A DNA stretch of 64,000 bases from Streptomyces luomodiensis (GTDB taxonomy: Bacteria; Actinomycetota; Actinomycetes; Streptomycetales; Streptomycetaceae), in the NCBI RefSeq assembly GCF_031679605.1, contig NZ_CP117522.1, forward strand, positions 9,424,001 to 9,488,000. Reading direction: 5' to 3'. A program made the translations under genes and the position numbers. This document shows, in pieces, positions 1 to 8,454 of this stretch (positions within the stretch are counted from its first letter, which is position 1; each line of letters opens with the position of its first letter). A model generated the notes under the pieces. It was given only the letters and a program-made list of their open reading frames with translations. It was not told the DNA's origin and did not search any database.

Positions 1-888
1 GGATTCGTCCGCGGCGGCGACATTCCCGGCGTCATCGAGTTCATGCCCTACCGGGTCCCCGGTGTCGGCGTGACCATGAAGACGGTTTCGTACAGTCCGC
101 ACAACTATCCGCGCTTCCGGCTGCCGACGATCGTCGGCACGATGTCGCGCCTCGACGACGACAGCGGCAGTCTGACCGCCCTCGCCGACGCGGGCGTGAT
201 CACCGCGATGCGGACCGGCGCGGTCGCGGCCGTCGCGAGCCGGCTGCTGGCCCGGTCCGACAGCGCCACGCTCACGCTGATCGGCGCGGGCGCACAGGCG
301 GTGACCCAGGCGCACGCGCTCAGCAGGGTCCTGCCCATCGAGCGGATCCTGGTCAGCGACACCGACCCCGGCCACGCGGCGTCGTTCGCGGACCGCGTCG
401 CGTTCCTCGGACTGCCGGTCAAGGTGACCGATCCGGCGGAGGCCGCCGCCGCCGCGGACGTCCTGTCCACCGTCACCTCGGTGCCCTCGGGCAAAGGGCC
501 GGTGCTGCCCGCCGAGCCACGGCTGCCGCACCTGCATGTGAACGCCATCGGCGCCGACGAGCCGGGCAAGACCGAACTGCCGAAGGCCCTGCTCGACGAC
601 GCGTTCATCTGCGTCGACCATCCGGGGCAGGCCCGCGCCGAGGGCGAGTACCAGCAACTGCCGGACCGCGAGCTCGGCCCGTCGCTGGCGGCCCTGTGCG
701 CGGCACCGGACAGCGCGGCGGACCACCGGGACAGCCTGAGCGTCCTCGACTCGACGGGCAGCGCGTTCGCCGACCACATCGCGTTCGACGTGCTGCTCGG
801 CTTCGCCGACGAACTCGGCCTCGGCCGCAAGGACGCGATCGGATCGACCCCGGAAGACGTCCTCGACCCGTACTCGCTGCCATGGTGA
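1..888 (+). CDS. fkbL: Lysine cyclodeaminase FkbL (5' truncated)
   Basis: Ornithine cyclodeaminase/mu-crystallin family. The reading frame is open from base 1, so the N-terminus lies outside the window; 295 residues are visible. A Rossmann NAD-binding segment (LIGAGAQAVTQAHAL) occupies the middle and the family's GVTMKTVSYSP segment the start. Enzymes of this family in FK506/FK520/rapamycin clusters convert L-lysine to L-pipecolate, the amino acid that closes the macrolide. The lysine (rather than ornithine) assignment is inferred from the immediately following fkbK-J-I-H set and from remembered FkbL sequence. It is 20 bp upstream of fkbK, in the same direction. Confidence 0.88.
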   Translation, partial: GFVRGGDIPGVIEFMPYRVPGVGVTMKTVSYSPHNYPRFRLPTIVGTMSRLDDDSGSLTALADAGVITAMRTGAVAAVASRLLARSDSATLTLIGAGAQAVTQAHALSRVLPIERILVSDTDPGHAASFADRVAFLGLPVKVTDPAEAAAAADVLSTVTSVPSGKGPVLPAEPRLPHLHVNAIGADEPGKTELPKALLDDAFICVDHPGQARAEGEYQQLPDRELGPSLAALCAAPDSAADHRDSLSVLDSTGSAFADHIAFDVLLGFADELGLGRKDAIGSTPEDVLDPYSLPW

Positions 889-908
889 CCCCGGAGGGAG
901 GAAACAGC

Positions 909-1757
909 GTGGACCACCAGCTGATCGTGCTCGGCGCGGGAGTGATGGGCACCGGCATCACCACGCTCGCGCTGCGCCACGGCGTCCCCGTGACACTCGT
1001 CGACACGTCCGAGGAGATCCTTACGGCGGCGCGGGCGCGGATCGCCACCGAACTGCGGACGGCACAGCTCGTGGCCGGGCCCGCCGAGGCCGACCCCGGT
1101 GTGCTGCGGACGGCCACGTCCGCGCTGCCCGCGATCGGTACGGCCACCGCGGTGATCGAGGCCGTCGTCGAGGACGCCGAGGTCAAGGCGGAGGTACTCG
1201 CCACGGTCTCGGCAGCGGCGCCCGGTATCCCGGTCATCACGAACACGTCGTCGATCCCGGTTGACGAACTGGCCGACTCCGTGGCCCGGCCCGAGGACCT
1301 GCTCGGCACGCACTTCATGAACCCGTCGTACCTGATCCCGACGGTCGAGGTGATCCGCGGACCCCGGACCGGTGAGAAGGCCATGGCCGCCGCCGGGGAC
1401 CTGCTCGCGGCGCTGCGGCGCAAGCCGATCGTCGTCCGGGACGCGCCCGGCTTCGTCACGAGCCGGCTGCTCCACCCGATGATCAACGACGCGGCGCGGA
1501 TCGTGCAGGAGGGCACCGCGTCCGTCGAGGACGTCGACGCGCTCATGACGGGGTGCCTCGGCCATCCGACCGGGCCGCTGCGCACCGCGGACCTGATCGG
1601 CATCGACAACCTCGTCGACGCGCTGTGGGTGCTGCACAAACGCACCGGCGACGAGCGCAGCCGCCCCTGTGACCTGCTGCTGGGCAAGGTCCGCGAGGGA
1701 CACCACGGCCGGAAGACCGGCCGGGGCTTCTACGAATACGAGAAGGTGTTCTCATGA
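909..1757 (+). CDS. fkbK: 3-hydroxyacyl-CoA/ACP dehydrogenase FkbK, methoxymalonyl-ACP pathway
   Basis: 282 aa. The N-terminal Rossmann motif GAGVMGTG and the 3-hydroxyacyl-CoA dehydrogenase C-terminal segment (HFMNPSYLIPTVEVIRG, then a helical domain) are clear. In methoxymalonyl-ACP synthesis FkbK-type enzymes oxidise the C2 hydroxyl of the ACP-bound glyceryl unit. The GTG start at 909 follows a strong GGAGGGAGG ribosome-binding site; a longer in-frame start exists upstream but lies inside fkbL. The stop overlaps the fkbJ start (ATGA), consistent with translational coupling. Confidence 0.9.
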   Translation: MDHQLIVLGAGVMGTGITTLALRHGVPVTLVDTSEEILTAARARIATELRTAQLVAGPAEADPGVLRTATSALPAIGTATAVIEAVVEDAEVKAEVLATVSAAAPGIPVITNTSSIPVDELADSVARPEDLLGTHFMNPSYLIPTVEVIRGPRTGEKAMAAAGDLLAALRRKPIVVRDAPGFVTSRLLHPMINDAARIVQEGTASVEDVDALMTGCLGHPTGPLRTADLIGIDNLVDALWVLHKRTGDERSRPCDLLLGKVREGHHGRKTGRGFYEYEKVFS

Positions 1758-2014
1758 CCGCACCCGTCAAGGACGACCCCGTCGCGCACGCGTTGGTCGC
1801 GTTCCTCAAGACGAAGACCAGGTCGGACTGGCCCGTGGACCGCGACCTGTTCGCGGAGGGCGGCCTCACGTCGCTGTTCGCGATGGAACTGGTCGTGTAC
1901 CTGGAGAAGACGTTCGACGTCACGATCGCCGGCCCGGACCTCCAGCTCGCGAACTTCCGTACCGTCGAGTCCATGGTCGCACTCGTCCACCGGCTGCGGG
2001 CCGTCGATGCCTGA
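1754..2014 (+). CDS. fkbJ: Acyl carrier protein FkbJ
   Basis: 86 aa, a normal size for a discrete ACP. The phosphopantetheine attachment serine is Ser40 in GGLTSLFAMEL, where the usual DSL is replaced by TSL, as in methoxymalonyl carrier proteins. It carries the glyceryl to hydroxymalonyl to methoxymalonyl intermediates handled by FkbH, FkbK, FkbI and FkbG. It overlaps fkbK by 4 bp and fkbI by 8 bp. Confidence 0.9.
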   Translation: MTAPVKDDPVAHALVAFLKTKTRSDWPVDRDLFAEGGLTSLFAMELVVYLEKTFDVTIAGPDLQLANFRTVESMVALVHRLRAVDA

Positions 2015-3107
2015 GCGTGACGCGCTGCTGACCGACCTTGTCGGTGACCGGGCCGCCGAGTGGGACACGTCCGGCGAACTGCCGCGCGACCTGCTCGTCC
2101 GGCTCGGCGCCGACGGCCTGCTCTGCGCCGAAGTGGCGGCCGAGTACGGTGGTTTGGGACTCGGCAGCCGGGAGAACGGCGAGTTCACCGCACACGTCGG
2201 CAGCCTCTGCAGCTCGCTGCGCAGTGTCATGACGTCGCAGGGCATGGCCGCGTGGACCGTGCAGCGGCTCGGCGACGCCGGTCAGCGGGCGACCTTCCTG
2301 AAGGAGCTGACCAGCGGGAAACTCGCGGCCGTCGGCTTCAGCGAGCGGCAGGCGGGCAGCGATCTGTCGGCGATGCGGACGCGGGTTCGGCTCGACGGGG
2401 ACACCGCTGTCGTCGACGGCCACAAGGTCTGGACGACTGCCGCCGCCTACGCGGACCACCTGGTCGTCTTCGGTCTCCAGGAGGATGGTTCCGGCGCGGT
2501 GGTGGTCGTGCCCGCCGACACCCCCGGCGTACGCGTCGAGCGCGTCCCGAAGCCGTCCGGCTGCCGCGCCGCCGGCCACGCCGATCTGCACCTGGACCAG
2601 GTGCGTGTGCCGGCCGGCGCGGTCCTGGCCGGCTCCGGCGCGTCACTGCCGATGCTGGTCGCGGCGTCACTCGCCTACGGGCGCAAGTCGGTCGCCTGGG
2701 GCTGCGTCGGGATCCTGCGGGCCTGCCGCACCGCCGCGGTGGCCCACGCCCGGACCCGGGAGCAGTTCGGCCGGCCGCTCGGCGACCACCAACTCGTCGC
2801 CGGGCACATCGCCGACCTGTGGACCGCGGAGCAGATCGCGGCCCGCGTGTGCGAGTACGCCAGCGACCACTGGGACGAGGGCTCGCCCGAGATGGTGCCC
2901 GCGACGATCCTGGCCAAGCACGTCGCCGCCGAACGAGCCGCCGCCGGGGCCGCGACCGCCGCACAGGTGCTCGCGTCGGCGGGCGCGAGAGAGGGGCACG
3001 TCGTCGAACGGGCGTACCGCGACGCCAAGCTCATGGAGATCATCGAGGGCAGCAGCGAGATGTGCCGGGTGATGCTGGCCCAGCACGCGCTGGCGCTCCC
3101 GGCTTGA
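2007..3107 (+). CDS. fkbI: Acyl-CoA dehydrogenase-family FkbI
   Basis: 366 aa acyl-CoA dehydrogenase with N-terminal helical, central beta and C-terminal helical domains; FSERQAGSDLSAM and the C-terminal EIIEGSSEMCR motifs are characteristic. In methoxymalonyl-ACP clusters this FAD enzyme acts with FkbK to oxidise the C3 position of the ACP-bound intermediate to the carboxylate. The ATG at 2007 sits inside the fkbJ stop region, so translation is probably coupled. It is followed 10 bp later by fkbH. Confidence 0.9.
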   Translation: MPERDALLTDLVGDRAAEWDTSGELPRDLLVRLGADGLLCAEVAAEYGGLGLGSRENGEFTAHVGSLCSSLRSVMTSQGMAAWTVQRLGDAGQRATFLKELTSGKLAAVGFSERQAGSDLSAMRTRVRLDGDTAVVDGHKVWTTAAAYADHLVVFGLQEDGSGAVVVVPADTPGVRVERVPKPSGCRAAGHADLHLDQVRVPAGAVLAGSGASLPMLVAASLAYGRKSVAWGCVGILRACRTAAVAHARTREQFGRPLGDHQLVAGHIADLWTAEQIAARVCEYASDHWDEGSPEMVPATILAKHVAAERAAAGAATAAQVLASAGAREGHVVERAYRDAKLMEIIEGSSEMCRVMLAQHALALPA

Positions 3108-3117
3108 GAGGACAGCC

Positions 3118-4200
3118 ATGACCATTGTCAAGTGTCTGGTCTGGGACCTGGACAACACCTTGTGGCGGGGCACCGTGCTGGAGGACGACGAGGTGGTCCT
3201 CACCGACGAGATCCGCGAGGTGATCACCACGCTCGACGACCGCGGCATCCTCCAGGCGGTGGCGAGCAAGAACGACCACGACCTCGCGTGGGAGCGTCTG
3301 GAACGCCTCGGTGTGGCCGAGTACTTCGTGCTGCCCCGCATCGGATGGGGGCCGAAGTCGCAGTCCGTCCGCGAGATCGCCACGGAGCTGAACTTCGCAC
3401 TGAACACGATCGCGTTCATCGACGACCAGCCCGCCGAGCGTGCCGAGGTGGCGTTCCACCTGCCCGAGGTGCGGTGCTACCCGGCCGAGCAGGCGGCCAC
3501 GCTCCTGTCGCTGCCGGAGTTCAGCCCGCCGGTGTCCACGGTCGACTCGCGTCGGCGCCGCCTGATGTACCAGGCGGGTTTCGCGCGCGACCAGGCCCGG
3601 GAGGCGTACTCCGGTCCCGACGAGGACTTCCTGCGCTCACTCGACCTCTCCATGACGATCGCACCCGCGGGGGAGGAGGAACTCAGCCGCGTCGAGGAAC
3701 TGACGCTGCGGACCAGCCAGATGAACGCGACCGGCGTGCACTACTCCGACGCCGACCTGCGCGCGTTGCTCACCGACCCCGCCCATGAGGTCCTCGTCGT
3801 CACCATGGGCGACCGCTTCGGCCCGCACGGCGCCGTCGGCATCATCCTGCTGGAGAAGAAGCCGTCGACGTGGCACCTGAAACTGCTCGCCACGTCCTGC
3901 CGGGTCGTGTCGTTCGGTGCCGGCGCGACGATCCTGAACTGGCTCACGGACCAGGGCGCCCGCGCGGGGGCGCACCTGGTGGCGGACTTCCGGCGTACGG
4001 ACCGCAACCGCATGATGGAGATCGCCTACCGGTTCGCGGGCTTCGCGGACTCCGATTGCCCCTGCGTGTCCGAGGTGGCGGGCGCTTCCGCCGCCGGCGT
4101 CGAACGCCTGCATCTGGAGCCCTCCCCGAGGCCCGCGCCGACGACGCTGACGCTGACCGCCGCCGACATCGCCCCGGTCACCGTTTCCGCAGCAGGGTGA
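3118..4200 (+). CDS. fkbH: HAD-like glyceryl-ACP synthase FkbH
   Basis: 360 aa. The N-terminal HAD domain carries the DxD nucleophile motif (VWDLDNTLW, near residue 10) and [12 protein letters not shown]; the C-terminal half is the usual FkbH GNAT-like domain. FkbH proteins load 1,3-bisphosphoglycerate as a glyceryl thioester on the carrier protein with loss of phosphate, the first step of methoxymalonyl-ACP formation. It is the last gene of the fkbL-K-J-I-H run. Its 3' end overlaps the convergent fkbG 3' end by 23 bp. Confidence 0.92.
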   Translation: MTIVKCLVWDLDNTLWRGTVLEDDEVVLTDEIREVITTLDDRGILQAVASKNDHDLAWERLERLGVAEYFVLPRIGWGPKSQSVREIATELNFALNTIAFIDDQPAERAEVAFHLPEVRCYPAEQAATLLSLPEFSPPVSTVDSRRRRLMYQAGFARDQAREAYSGPDEDFLRSLDLSMTIAPAGEEELSRVEELTLRTSQMNATGVHYSDADLRALLTDPAHEVLVVTMGDRFGPHGAVGIILLEKKPSTWHLKLLATSCRVVSFGAGATILNWLTDQGARAGAHLVADFRRTDRNRMMEIAYRFAGFADSDCPCVSEVAGASAAGVERLHLEPSPRPAPTTLTLTAADIAPVTVSAAG

Positions 4201-4846
4201 CGCCGTCGGCCGTCGTCAGCATCGCCAGGTCCACCCGGTCGTCGTCGCGCAGTGCCGCGTTGAGTTCGCGTACCGCGACCGTGTCCGGGTCCTGCACCGC
4301 TTCGTCGGCCACCCGGCCGAAGAACAGCGTGTTGTCGACGACGATCAGCCCGCCGCGGCGTACCAGCGGCAGCGCCGCCTCGTAGTAGGCCGGGTAGCCG
4401 GCCTTGTCGGCGTCGATGAACACCATGTCGAACGACTCCGGCCCCGCGCCCGCCTCGTCGAGCAGTCCGGTGAGGACGGTCCGGGCGTCGCCGATCCGGA
4501 CGTCGATCCGGTCGGCAACCCCGGCCTCCTCCCAGTACCGCTCGCCCACCTCGGGCCACTTCGGCATGACATCGCACGTCACCACACGGCCCCCGGGCGC
4601 CAATCCGCGGGCCAGGCAGAGCGTGCTGTAGCCGGTGTACGTCCCGATCTCCAGCACCTGACGCGCGCCGGTCAACCGCACCAGGAACTCGAGGAACTGT
4701 CCCTCCTCGGCCTGCACCGGCAGTACGCCACCGCCCGGCAGCTCGGCCGTCTGCGCGCGCAGCCGGCTCAGCACCTCGTCATCGCGCAGGGACACCTTCC
4801 GTACGTAAGCGAGCAGCGTGTCGGACAGGGTTATCTGATTAGCCAT
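4178..4846 (-). CDS. fkbG: O-methyltransferase FkbG
   Basis: 222 aa from the ATG at 4846. It is a catechol-OMT-like family 3 methyltransferase with the SAM motif [16 protein letters not shown] and the metal/substrate motif [16 protein letters not shown]. It methylates the hydroxyl of hydroxymalonyl-ACP to complete methoxymalonyl-ACP. An upstream in-frame ATG at 4855 overlaps a good -10 hexamer (TAGCAT), which would place the transcript start at about 4847, so the 4846 start, read from a leaderless message, is preferred. It is convergent with fkbH. Confidence 0.85.
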   Translation of the reverse strand: MANQITLSDTLLAYVRKVSLRDDEVLSRLRAQTAELPGGGVLPVQAEEGQFLEFLVRLTGARQVLEIGTYTGYSTLCLARGLAPGGRVVTCDVMPKWPEVGERYWEEAGVADRIDVRIGDARTVLTGLLDEAGAGPESFDMVFIDADKAGYPAYYEAALPLVRRGGLIVVDNTLFFGRVADEAVQDPDTVAVRELNAALRDDDRVDLAMLTTADGVTLLRKR

Positions 4847-4853
4847 GCCCGAC

Positions 4854-4900
4854 ATGCTAGGCGTACTGCCCGCCCGGCACGTGGACTTGACGCCACGTCA
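4854..4900 (-). promoter_or_regulatory. fkbG promoter with upstream dyad
   Basis: On the minus strand a TAGCAT -10 hexamer (4854-4859) lies about 7 nt before the preferred fkbG ATG, implying a leaderless transcript. No consensus -35 is visible. A perfect dyad, TGACG-CCA-CGTCA (4888-4900), sits just upstream of the -35 position, where an activator would bind. Whether it is a site for a cluster activator such as FkbN is inference. Confidence 0.4.
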
Positions 4901-4949
4901 GCGACGCAGCACGGGAAACGGGCTCCAGGGGATTCCCCCTCCGCTGCGC

Positions 4950-6194
4950 TCACGCCACCACGAAGGCCGCCCAGGCGGCCGCGGGAGCCAGTGCGCACAC
5001 TCCGGCGCCCCACCACAGCAACCCCTGGTACACGCCGGGCCGCAGCCGCTCGGGAGCGTTGGCCACCACCAGAGCACCATTGGTGGAGAAGGGACTCGCG
5101 TCCACCACGGTCGCCGCGGCCGCCAGGGCCATCACCATGCCGGTCGTCCCGATGGCACCGGACTTCAGGAACGGCTCGGACAGCGGCATCAGGGCACCGA
5201 GGATCCCGGTGGTCGAGGCGAAGGCCGAGACGACACCGCCCACGTAGCAGATCACCAGGGCGGCCAGCAGCGGGGTGCCGATCGCCGCGATCATCTTCCC
5301 CAGGGAGTCCACGATGCCCAGCTCCTGGAGCAGGGCGACGTAGGTCACGATCCCGCACACCAGCAGCACCACGGGCCAGGCGATCTCCTTGGTGGCCTGC
5401 TGGGAGGTGCGGGGGAAGAGCAGCGCCAGCAACGCCGCCAAGGTGAGGGCCAGGAAGCCGGTGTCCAGGGAGAGGACCGTGGTTCCCAGCACCAGCGCGA
5501 CCATCGCGGTCAGCGTCATCACGTGTTCGGCGCCGGGGCGGGAAGCCGGGTCCACTTCCGTGGGATCGGTGTCCTCGTCCAGGTCATGTGGTTCGAGACG
5601 CCTGCGCCCGAGGACGAGCCATGACACCGCGGCGACCGCCAGGTTGAAGGCGAAGGTGCCTGCGAAGAGCAGCCCGCCGCTGACGGGCAGATGGTTCTTC
5701 TCCAGTGCCGAGTGGACGATGCCGCCCAGGATTCCGGAGGGGGCGAAACTGCCGGCTGCGGCCCCGTTCACCGCCATCAGTCCGGCGTACAGCGGATCGA
5801 TGCGGTGCCTGACGGCGAACGCGACGCCGATCGGCGCCACGATCGCCACCGCCGCGGGCGAGGCCGCGCCTGTCGCGCAGAGCAGTGCCGCCAGGCCGAA
5901 GAGCACCCAGGGGACGGCTCCCACCCGGGCACCCACCGCCCGCACCGCGACACGTACCAGCCAGTCCACCGTGCCGTTGACGCGGGCGATCCCGAAGAGG
6001 AACGTGACGGCCACCAGCACCAGGAACATGCTCGCGGGGAAACCCGCCAGCACCTCGTCCGGCGTTCGGTCGAGCGCGACCACCCCGAGCAGAAAGGTGG
6101 CGACCAGCGCGAGCAGGCCCATGTTCAGCCCCCGTACCCCGGCGAGCAGGAACACAGCGGCCAGGATCAGGACTCCGGTGAGTTCATTCGGCAT
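4950..6194 (-). CDS. MatC/SLC13-like dicarboxylate transporter
   Basis: 414 aa, strongly hydrophobic along its length with about ten to twelve predicted membrane segments. The N-terminal part (LNMGLLALVATFLLGV, then FLFGIARVNGTVDW) matches the dicarboxylate carrier MatC family, and an Ala/Gly-rich segment about residues 105-155 resembles its substrate-binding repeat. It is probably a cytoplasmic-membrane importer for a small C3-C5 diacid. The start overlaps the CoA-transferase stop by 11 bp, so the two are co-transcribed and transporter and CoA activation act on the same acid. Confidence 0.75.
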   Translation of the reverse strand: MPNELTGVLILAAVFLLAGVRGLNMGLLALVATFLLGVVALDRTPDEVLAGFPASMFLVLVAVTFLFGIARVNGTVDWLVRVAVRAVGARVGAVPWVLFGLAALLCATGAASPAAVAIVAPIGVAFAVRHRIDPLYAGLMAVNGAAAGSFAPSGILGGIVHSALEKNHLPVSGGLLFAGTFAFNLAVAAVSWLVLGRRRLEPHDLDEDTDPTEVDPASRPGAEHVMTLTAMVALVLGTTVLSLDTGFLALTLAALLALLFPRTSQQATKEIAWPVVLLVCGIVTYVALLQELGIVDSLGKMIAAIGTPLLAALVICYVGGVVSAFASTTGILGALMPLSEPFLKSGAIGTTGMVMALAAAATVVDASPFSTNGALVVANAPERLRPGVYQGLLWWGAGVCALAPAAAWAAFVVA

Positions 6195-7401
6195 GGCCGG
6201 CCTCTTCGCGGTCGGCGCTGTGGGGCGTGTCCAGCCACGCCAGGACGGACTCGGTATGCTCGCCCAGCTCCGGGACCCGGCCCAGCCGCCGCGGGTGCTC
6301 GCCGTGGAAGGTGACCGGGGGGATCAGGCCCTCCAGCGCACCGACCGGGCTGTCGAACGGAGCCCAGCGTCCACGGTCACGCAGTTGGGGGTGTTCGCTG
6401 AACTCCCGCACGGTGCGCTGGCGTGCGTAGGCGATCGACGCCTCCTCCAGCCGCGCCACCAGTTCCTCGCCGGTCAGCGTGCCCGTCACCTCGCTCACCA
6501 GGGCGTCGAGCTCGGTGCGGTGCGCCACCCGGTCGGCGTTGCCGGAAAAGCGCGGGTCGTCGCAGAGACCGGGGCGCTGTAGCACGACACCGCAGAAGGA
6601 AGCCCACTCCCGCTCGTTCTGGAGCCCGAGATTGATCGTCTGCCCGTCGCGCGTGGTGAACGGGCCGTAGGGGGCGATCGTCGCGTGGCTGGCGCCGGCG
6701 CGGGCCGGAGCGGTGCCGCCGTAGCGCGTGTAGTACTCGGCGTATCCCATCCATTCACCGAGGGCTTCGAGCATCGAGACCTCCAACTGCGAGCCCCGGC
6801 CGGTGCGGGCCCGCTTCAGCAGGGCCGTGAGGATGCCGGAGTACGCGTACATCCCCGCACAGATGTCCGCGATGGACAGGCCCACCTTGGACGGGGTCTC
6901 GGGGGTGCCGGTGATGGAGACCAGCCCCGCTTCGCACTGGACCAGGAGGTCGTACGCCTTGCGGTCGCGGTAGCAGCCGGTACTGCCGTAGCCGGATATG
7001 TCGCAGGTGATCAGCCTCGGGTGGCTCCGCGCGAGGACCTGGTGGCCGATGCCCAGGCGGCCCGCGGCGCCGGGTGCCAGATTCTGCACCAGGACATCGG
7101 CCCGGTCCACCAAGGCGTGCAGTCGCCGGTTGCCCTCCGGCGAGCGCACATCGAGCTGGACGCTCTCCTTCCCCCGGTTCAGCCAGACGAAGTGGCTGGA
7201 CATGCCACGCACCGTACGGTCGTAGCCGCGGGCGAGGTCGCCGCTGCCGGGGCGTTCGATCTTGATGACACGGGCGCCCAGGTCCGCCAGGTGGCGGGTG
7301 GCGAACGGAGCGGCGACGGCCTGCTCCAAAGAAACCACGAGCAGACCGGACAGGGGCCCGGCGGGGCGTTCCTGTTCAGGGCGAGGATGCGGCTCGGACA
7401 T
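6184..7401 (-). CDS. Family III CoA-transferase (CaiB/BaiF)
   Basis: 405 aa. Typical class III features: an N-terminal LSGLLVVSLEQAVAAP, ADLGARVIKIERPGSGD, WLNRGKESVQLD, and KAYDLLVQ, where the Asp is the predicted acyl-carrying nucleophile. The enzyme moves CoA between an acyl-CoA donor and a carboxylate. The ATG at 7401 was chosen because upstream residues in the same frame lie inside the divergent LysR gene. Partner genes (diacid transporter, MaoC hydratase, LysR) suggest itaconate, mesaconate, citramalate or a similar diacid as substrate; that is inference. Confidence 0.82.
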   Translation of the reverse strand: MSEPHPRPEQERPAGPLSGLLVVSLEQAVAAPFATRHLADLGARVIKIERPGSGDLARGYDRTVRGMSSHFVWLNRGKESVQLDVRSPEGNRRLHALVDRADVLVQNLAPGAAGRLGIGHQVLARSHPRLITCDISGYGSTGCYRDRKAYDLLVQCEAGLVSITGTPETPSKVGLSIADICAGMYAYSGILTALLKRARTGRGSQLEVSMLEALGEWMGYAEYYTRYGGTAPARAGASHATIAPYGPFTTRDGQTINLGLQNEREWASFCGVVLQRPGLCDDPRFSGNADRVAHRTELDALVSEVTGTLTGEELVARLEEASIAYARQRTVREFSEHPQLRDRGRWAPFDSPVGALEGLIPPVTFHGEHPRRLGRVPELGEHTESVLAWLDTPHSADREEAGHAE

Positions 7402-7460
7402 GGGGTCCCTCCCATGGGGTCCTGGTTGGTGAGGACTCACTGTGGGCCGCCGCCCGGCCA

Positions 7461-7485
7461 CTGTGAAATGACGAAACCTCGCCAG
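7461..7485 (-). promoter_or_regulatory. Duplicated upstream element, copy 1
   Basis: Read on the minus strand toward the CoA-transferase gene, this 25-bp element matches the element at 8410-8434 at 20 of 25 positions, with the core CATTTCACAG identical. It lies 60 bp before the CoA-transferase start and in the divergent gap with the LysR gene, so it is a likely LysR-type regulator site or shared promoter element. Confidence 0.55.
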
Positions 7486-7501
7486 GACCATGCCCGGTAC
7501 G

Positions 7502-7507
7502 TATAGT
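7502..7507 (+). promoter_or_regulatory. -10 box of the lysR-type gene
   Basis: The hexamer TATAGT ends 6 nt before the ATG at 7514, so the transcript would begin at or next to the start codon (leaderless). No ribosome-binding site precedes that ATG, which fits. Confidence 0.45.
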
Positions 7508-7513
7508 CCCTGC

Positions 7514-8407
7514 ATGGAGATACGGGAGTTGCAGTGGTTCACGGCCTTGGCCGAGCACGAGCATGTGACGATCACCGCGGAACGGCTCAACATCTCCCAG
7601 CCGACCCTGTCCAGGGCCATCCGGCGGCTGGAGCGACGAGTGGGCGTGCCGCTGTTCGACCGGCACCAGAACCGGCTCCGGCTCAACAAGTACGGCGAGG
7701 TCTTCCGCGCCCACGCCCTGCGCGCGATCAGTGAGGTCTCCGGCGCCGAGCAGCGCATCACCGCTCTGATCGACCCCGACACCGGCACCGTGGCACTGGG
7801 TTTCCTGCACTCCTACGGCACCTGGCTCGTGCCCGACCTCCTCGCCGGATATCGCCGGCTGGCTCCCGGCACCACCTTCGAACTGCGCGGCGACGCCGCC
7901 GACGCCGTGGTCGACGACGTCCGCAACAGCAGGCTGGACCTGGGACTGACCAGCCCACGACCCGCCGGGGACGATGTGGAGTGGACACCGCTGCGGGACG
8001 AGGCACTGTGCCTGCTCGTCCCACCCGGACACCGGCTGGCCAGACGCCGCCGGGTGCGGACCGCGGAGCTGGCCGATGAGGCGTTCGTGGCACTGGAGCC
8101 GGTCTTCGGACTGCGCCAGATCACCGACCGGCTGTGCGCCGCGGCCGGATTCATGCCGCGGGTCGTCCTGGAGAGCACCGAGCTGAGCACGCTGCGGGCC
8201 CTGGTCGCCGCCGGCCTCGGTGTGGCCGTCGCCCCTCTCACCGGCAGCCCGTCCGGCCCCGGTGACCACGCCGTCGCCGTGCCGCTCGACGACCCGCAGG
8301 CGCGGCGCACGGTCGGCGTGGTCACACTCGCCGGAGGACCACGCGCGCCAGTGGTGGCGAGGTTCTACGACTACGTACGGTCCAGGGCTCATGCGCCGCA
8401 CGTATGA
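7514..8407 (+). CDS. LysR-family transcriptional regulator
   Basis: 297 aa. An N-terminal winged helix-turn-helix (MEIRELQWFTALAEH to about residue 60, with ISQPTLSRAIRRLE as the recognition region) is followed by a periplasmic-binding-like effector domain. It is divergent from the CoA-transferase/transporter operon and 47 bp upstream of the MaoC gene. The same 25-bp element precedes both target units, so this protein probably controls both in response to the diacid or its CoA ester. Confidence 0.88.
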   Translation: MEIRELQWFTALAEHEHVTITAERLNISQPTLSRAIRRLERRVGVPLFDRHQNRLRLNKYGEVFRAHALRAISEVSGAEQRITALIDPDTGTVALGFLHSYGTWLVPDLLAGYRRLAPGTTFELRGDAADAVVDDVRNSRLDLGLTSPRPAGDDVEWTPLRDEALCLLVPPGHRLARRRRVRTAELADEAFVALEPVFGLRQITDRLCAAAGFMPRVVLESTELSTLRALVAAGLGVAVAPLTGSPSGPGDHAVAVPLDDPQARRTVGVVTLAGGPRAPVVARFYDYVRSRAHAPHV

Positions 8408-8409
8408 GC

Positions 8410-8434
8410 CCGGTGAAGGTTCGGCATTTCACAG
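8410..8434 (+). promoter_or_regulatory. Duplicated upstream element, copy 2
   Basis: This element is read toward the MaoC gene and ends 20 bp before its first ATG. It carries the CATTTCACAG core (8425-8434), an exact reverse-strand match to 7461-7470, and 20 of 25 bases agree over the full element. Both copies point at the downstream gene. Confidence 0.55.
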
Positions 8435-8454
8435 CGGACCGGGGACTTCCCAGA

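Noticed and set aside
105..1706. Long minus-strand open frames opposite fkbL and fkbK
   Set aside because: Arg/Gly-rich shadow translations of the real plus-strand genes; no motif and no ribosome-binding site.
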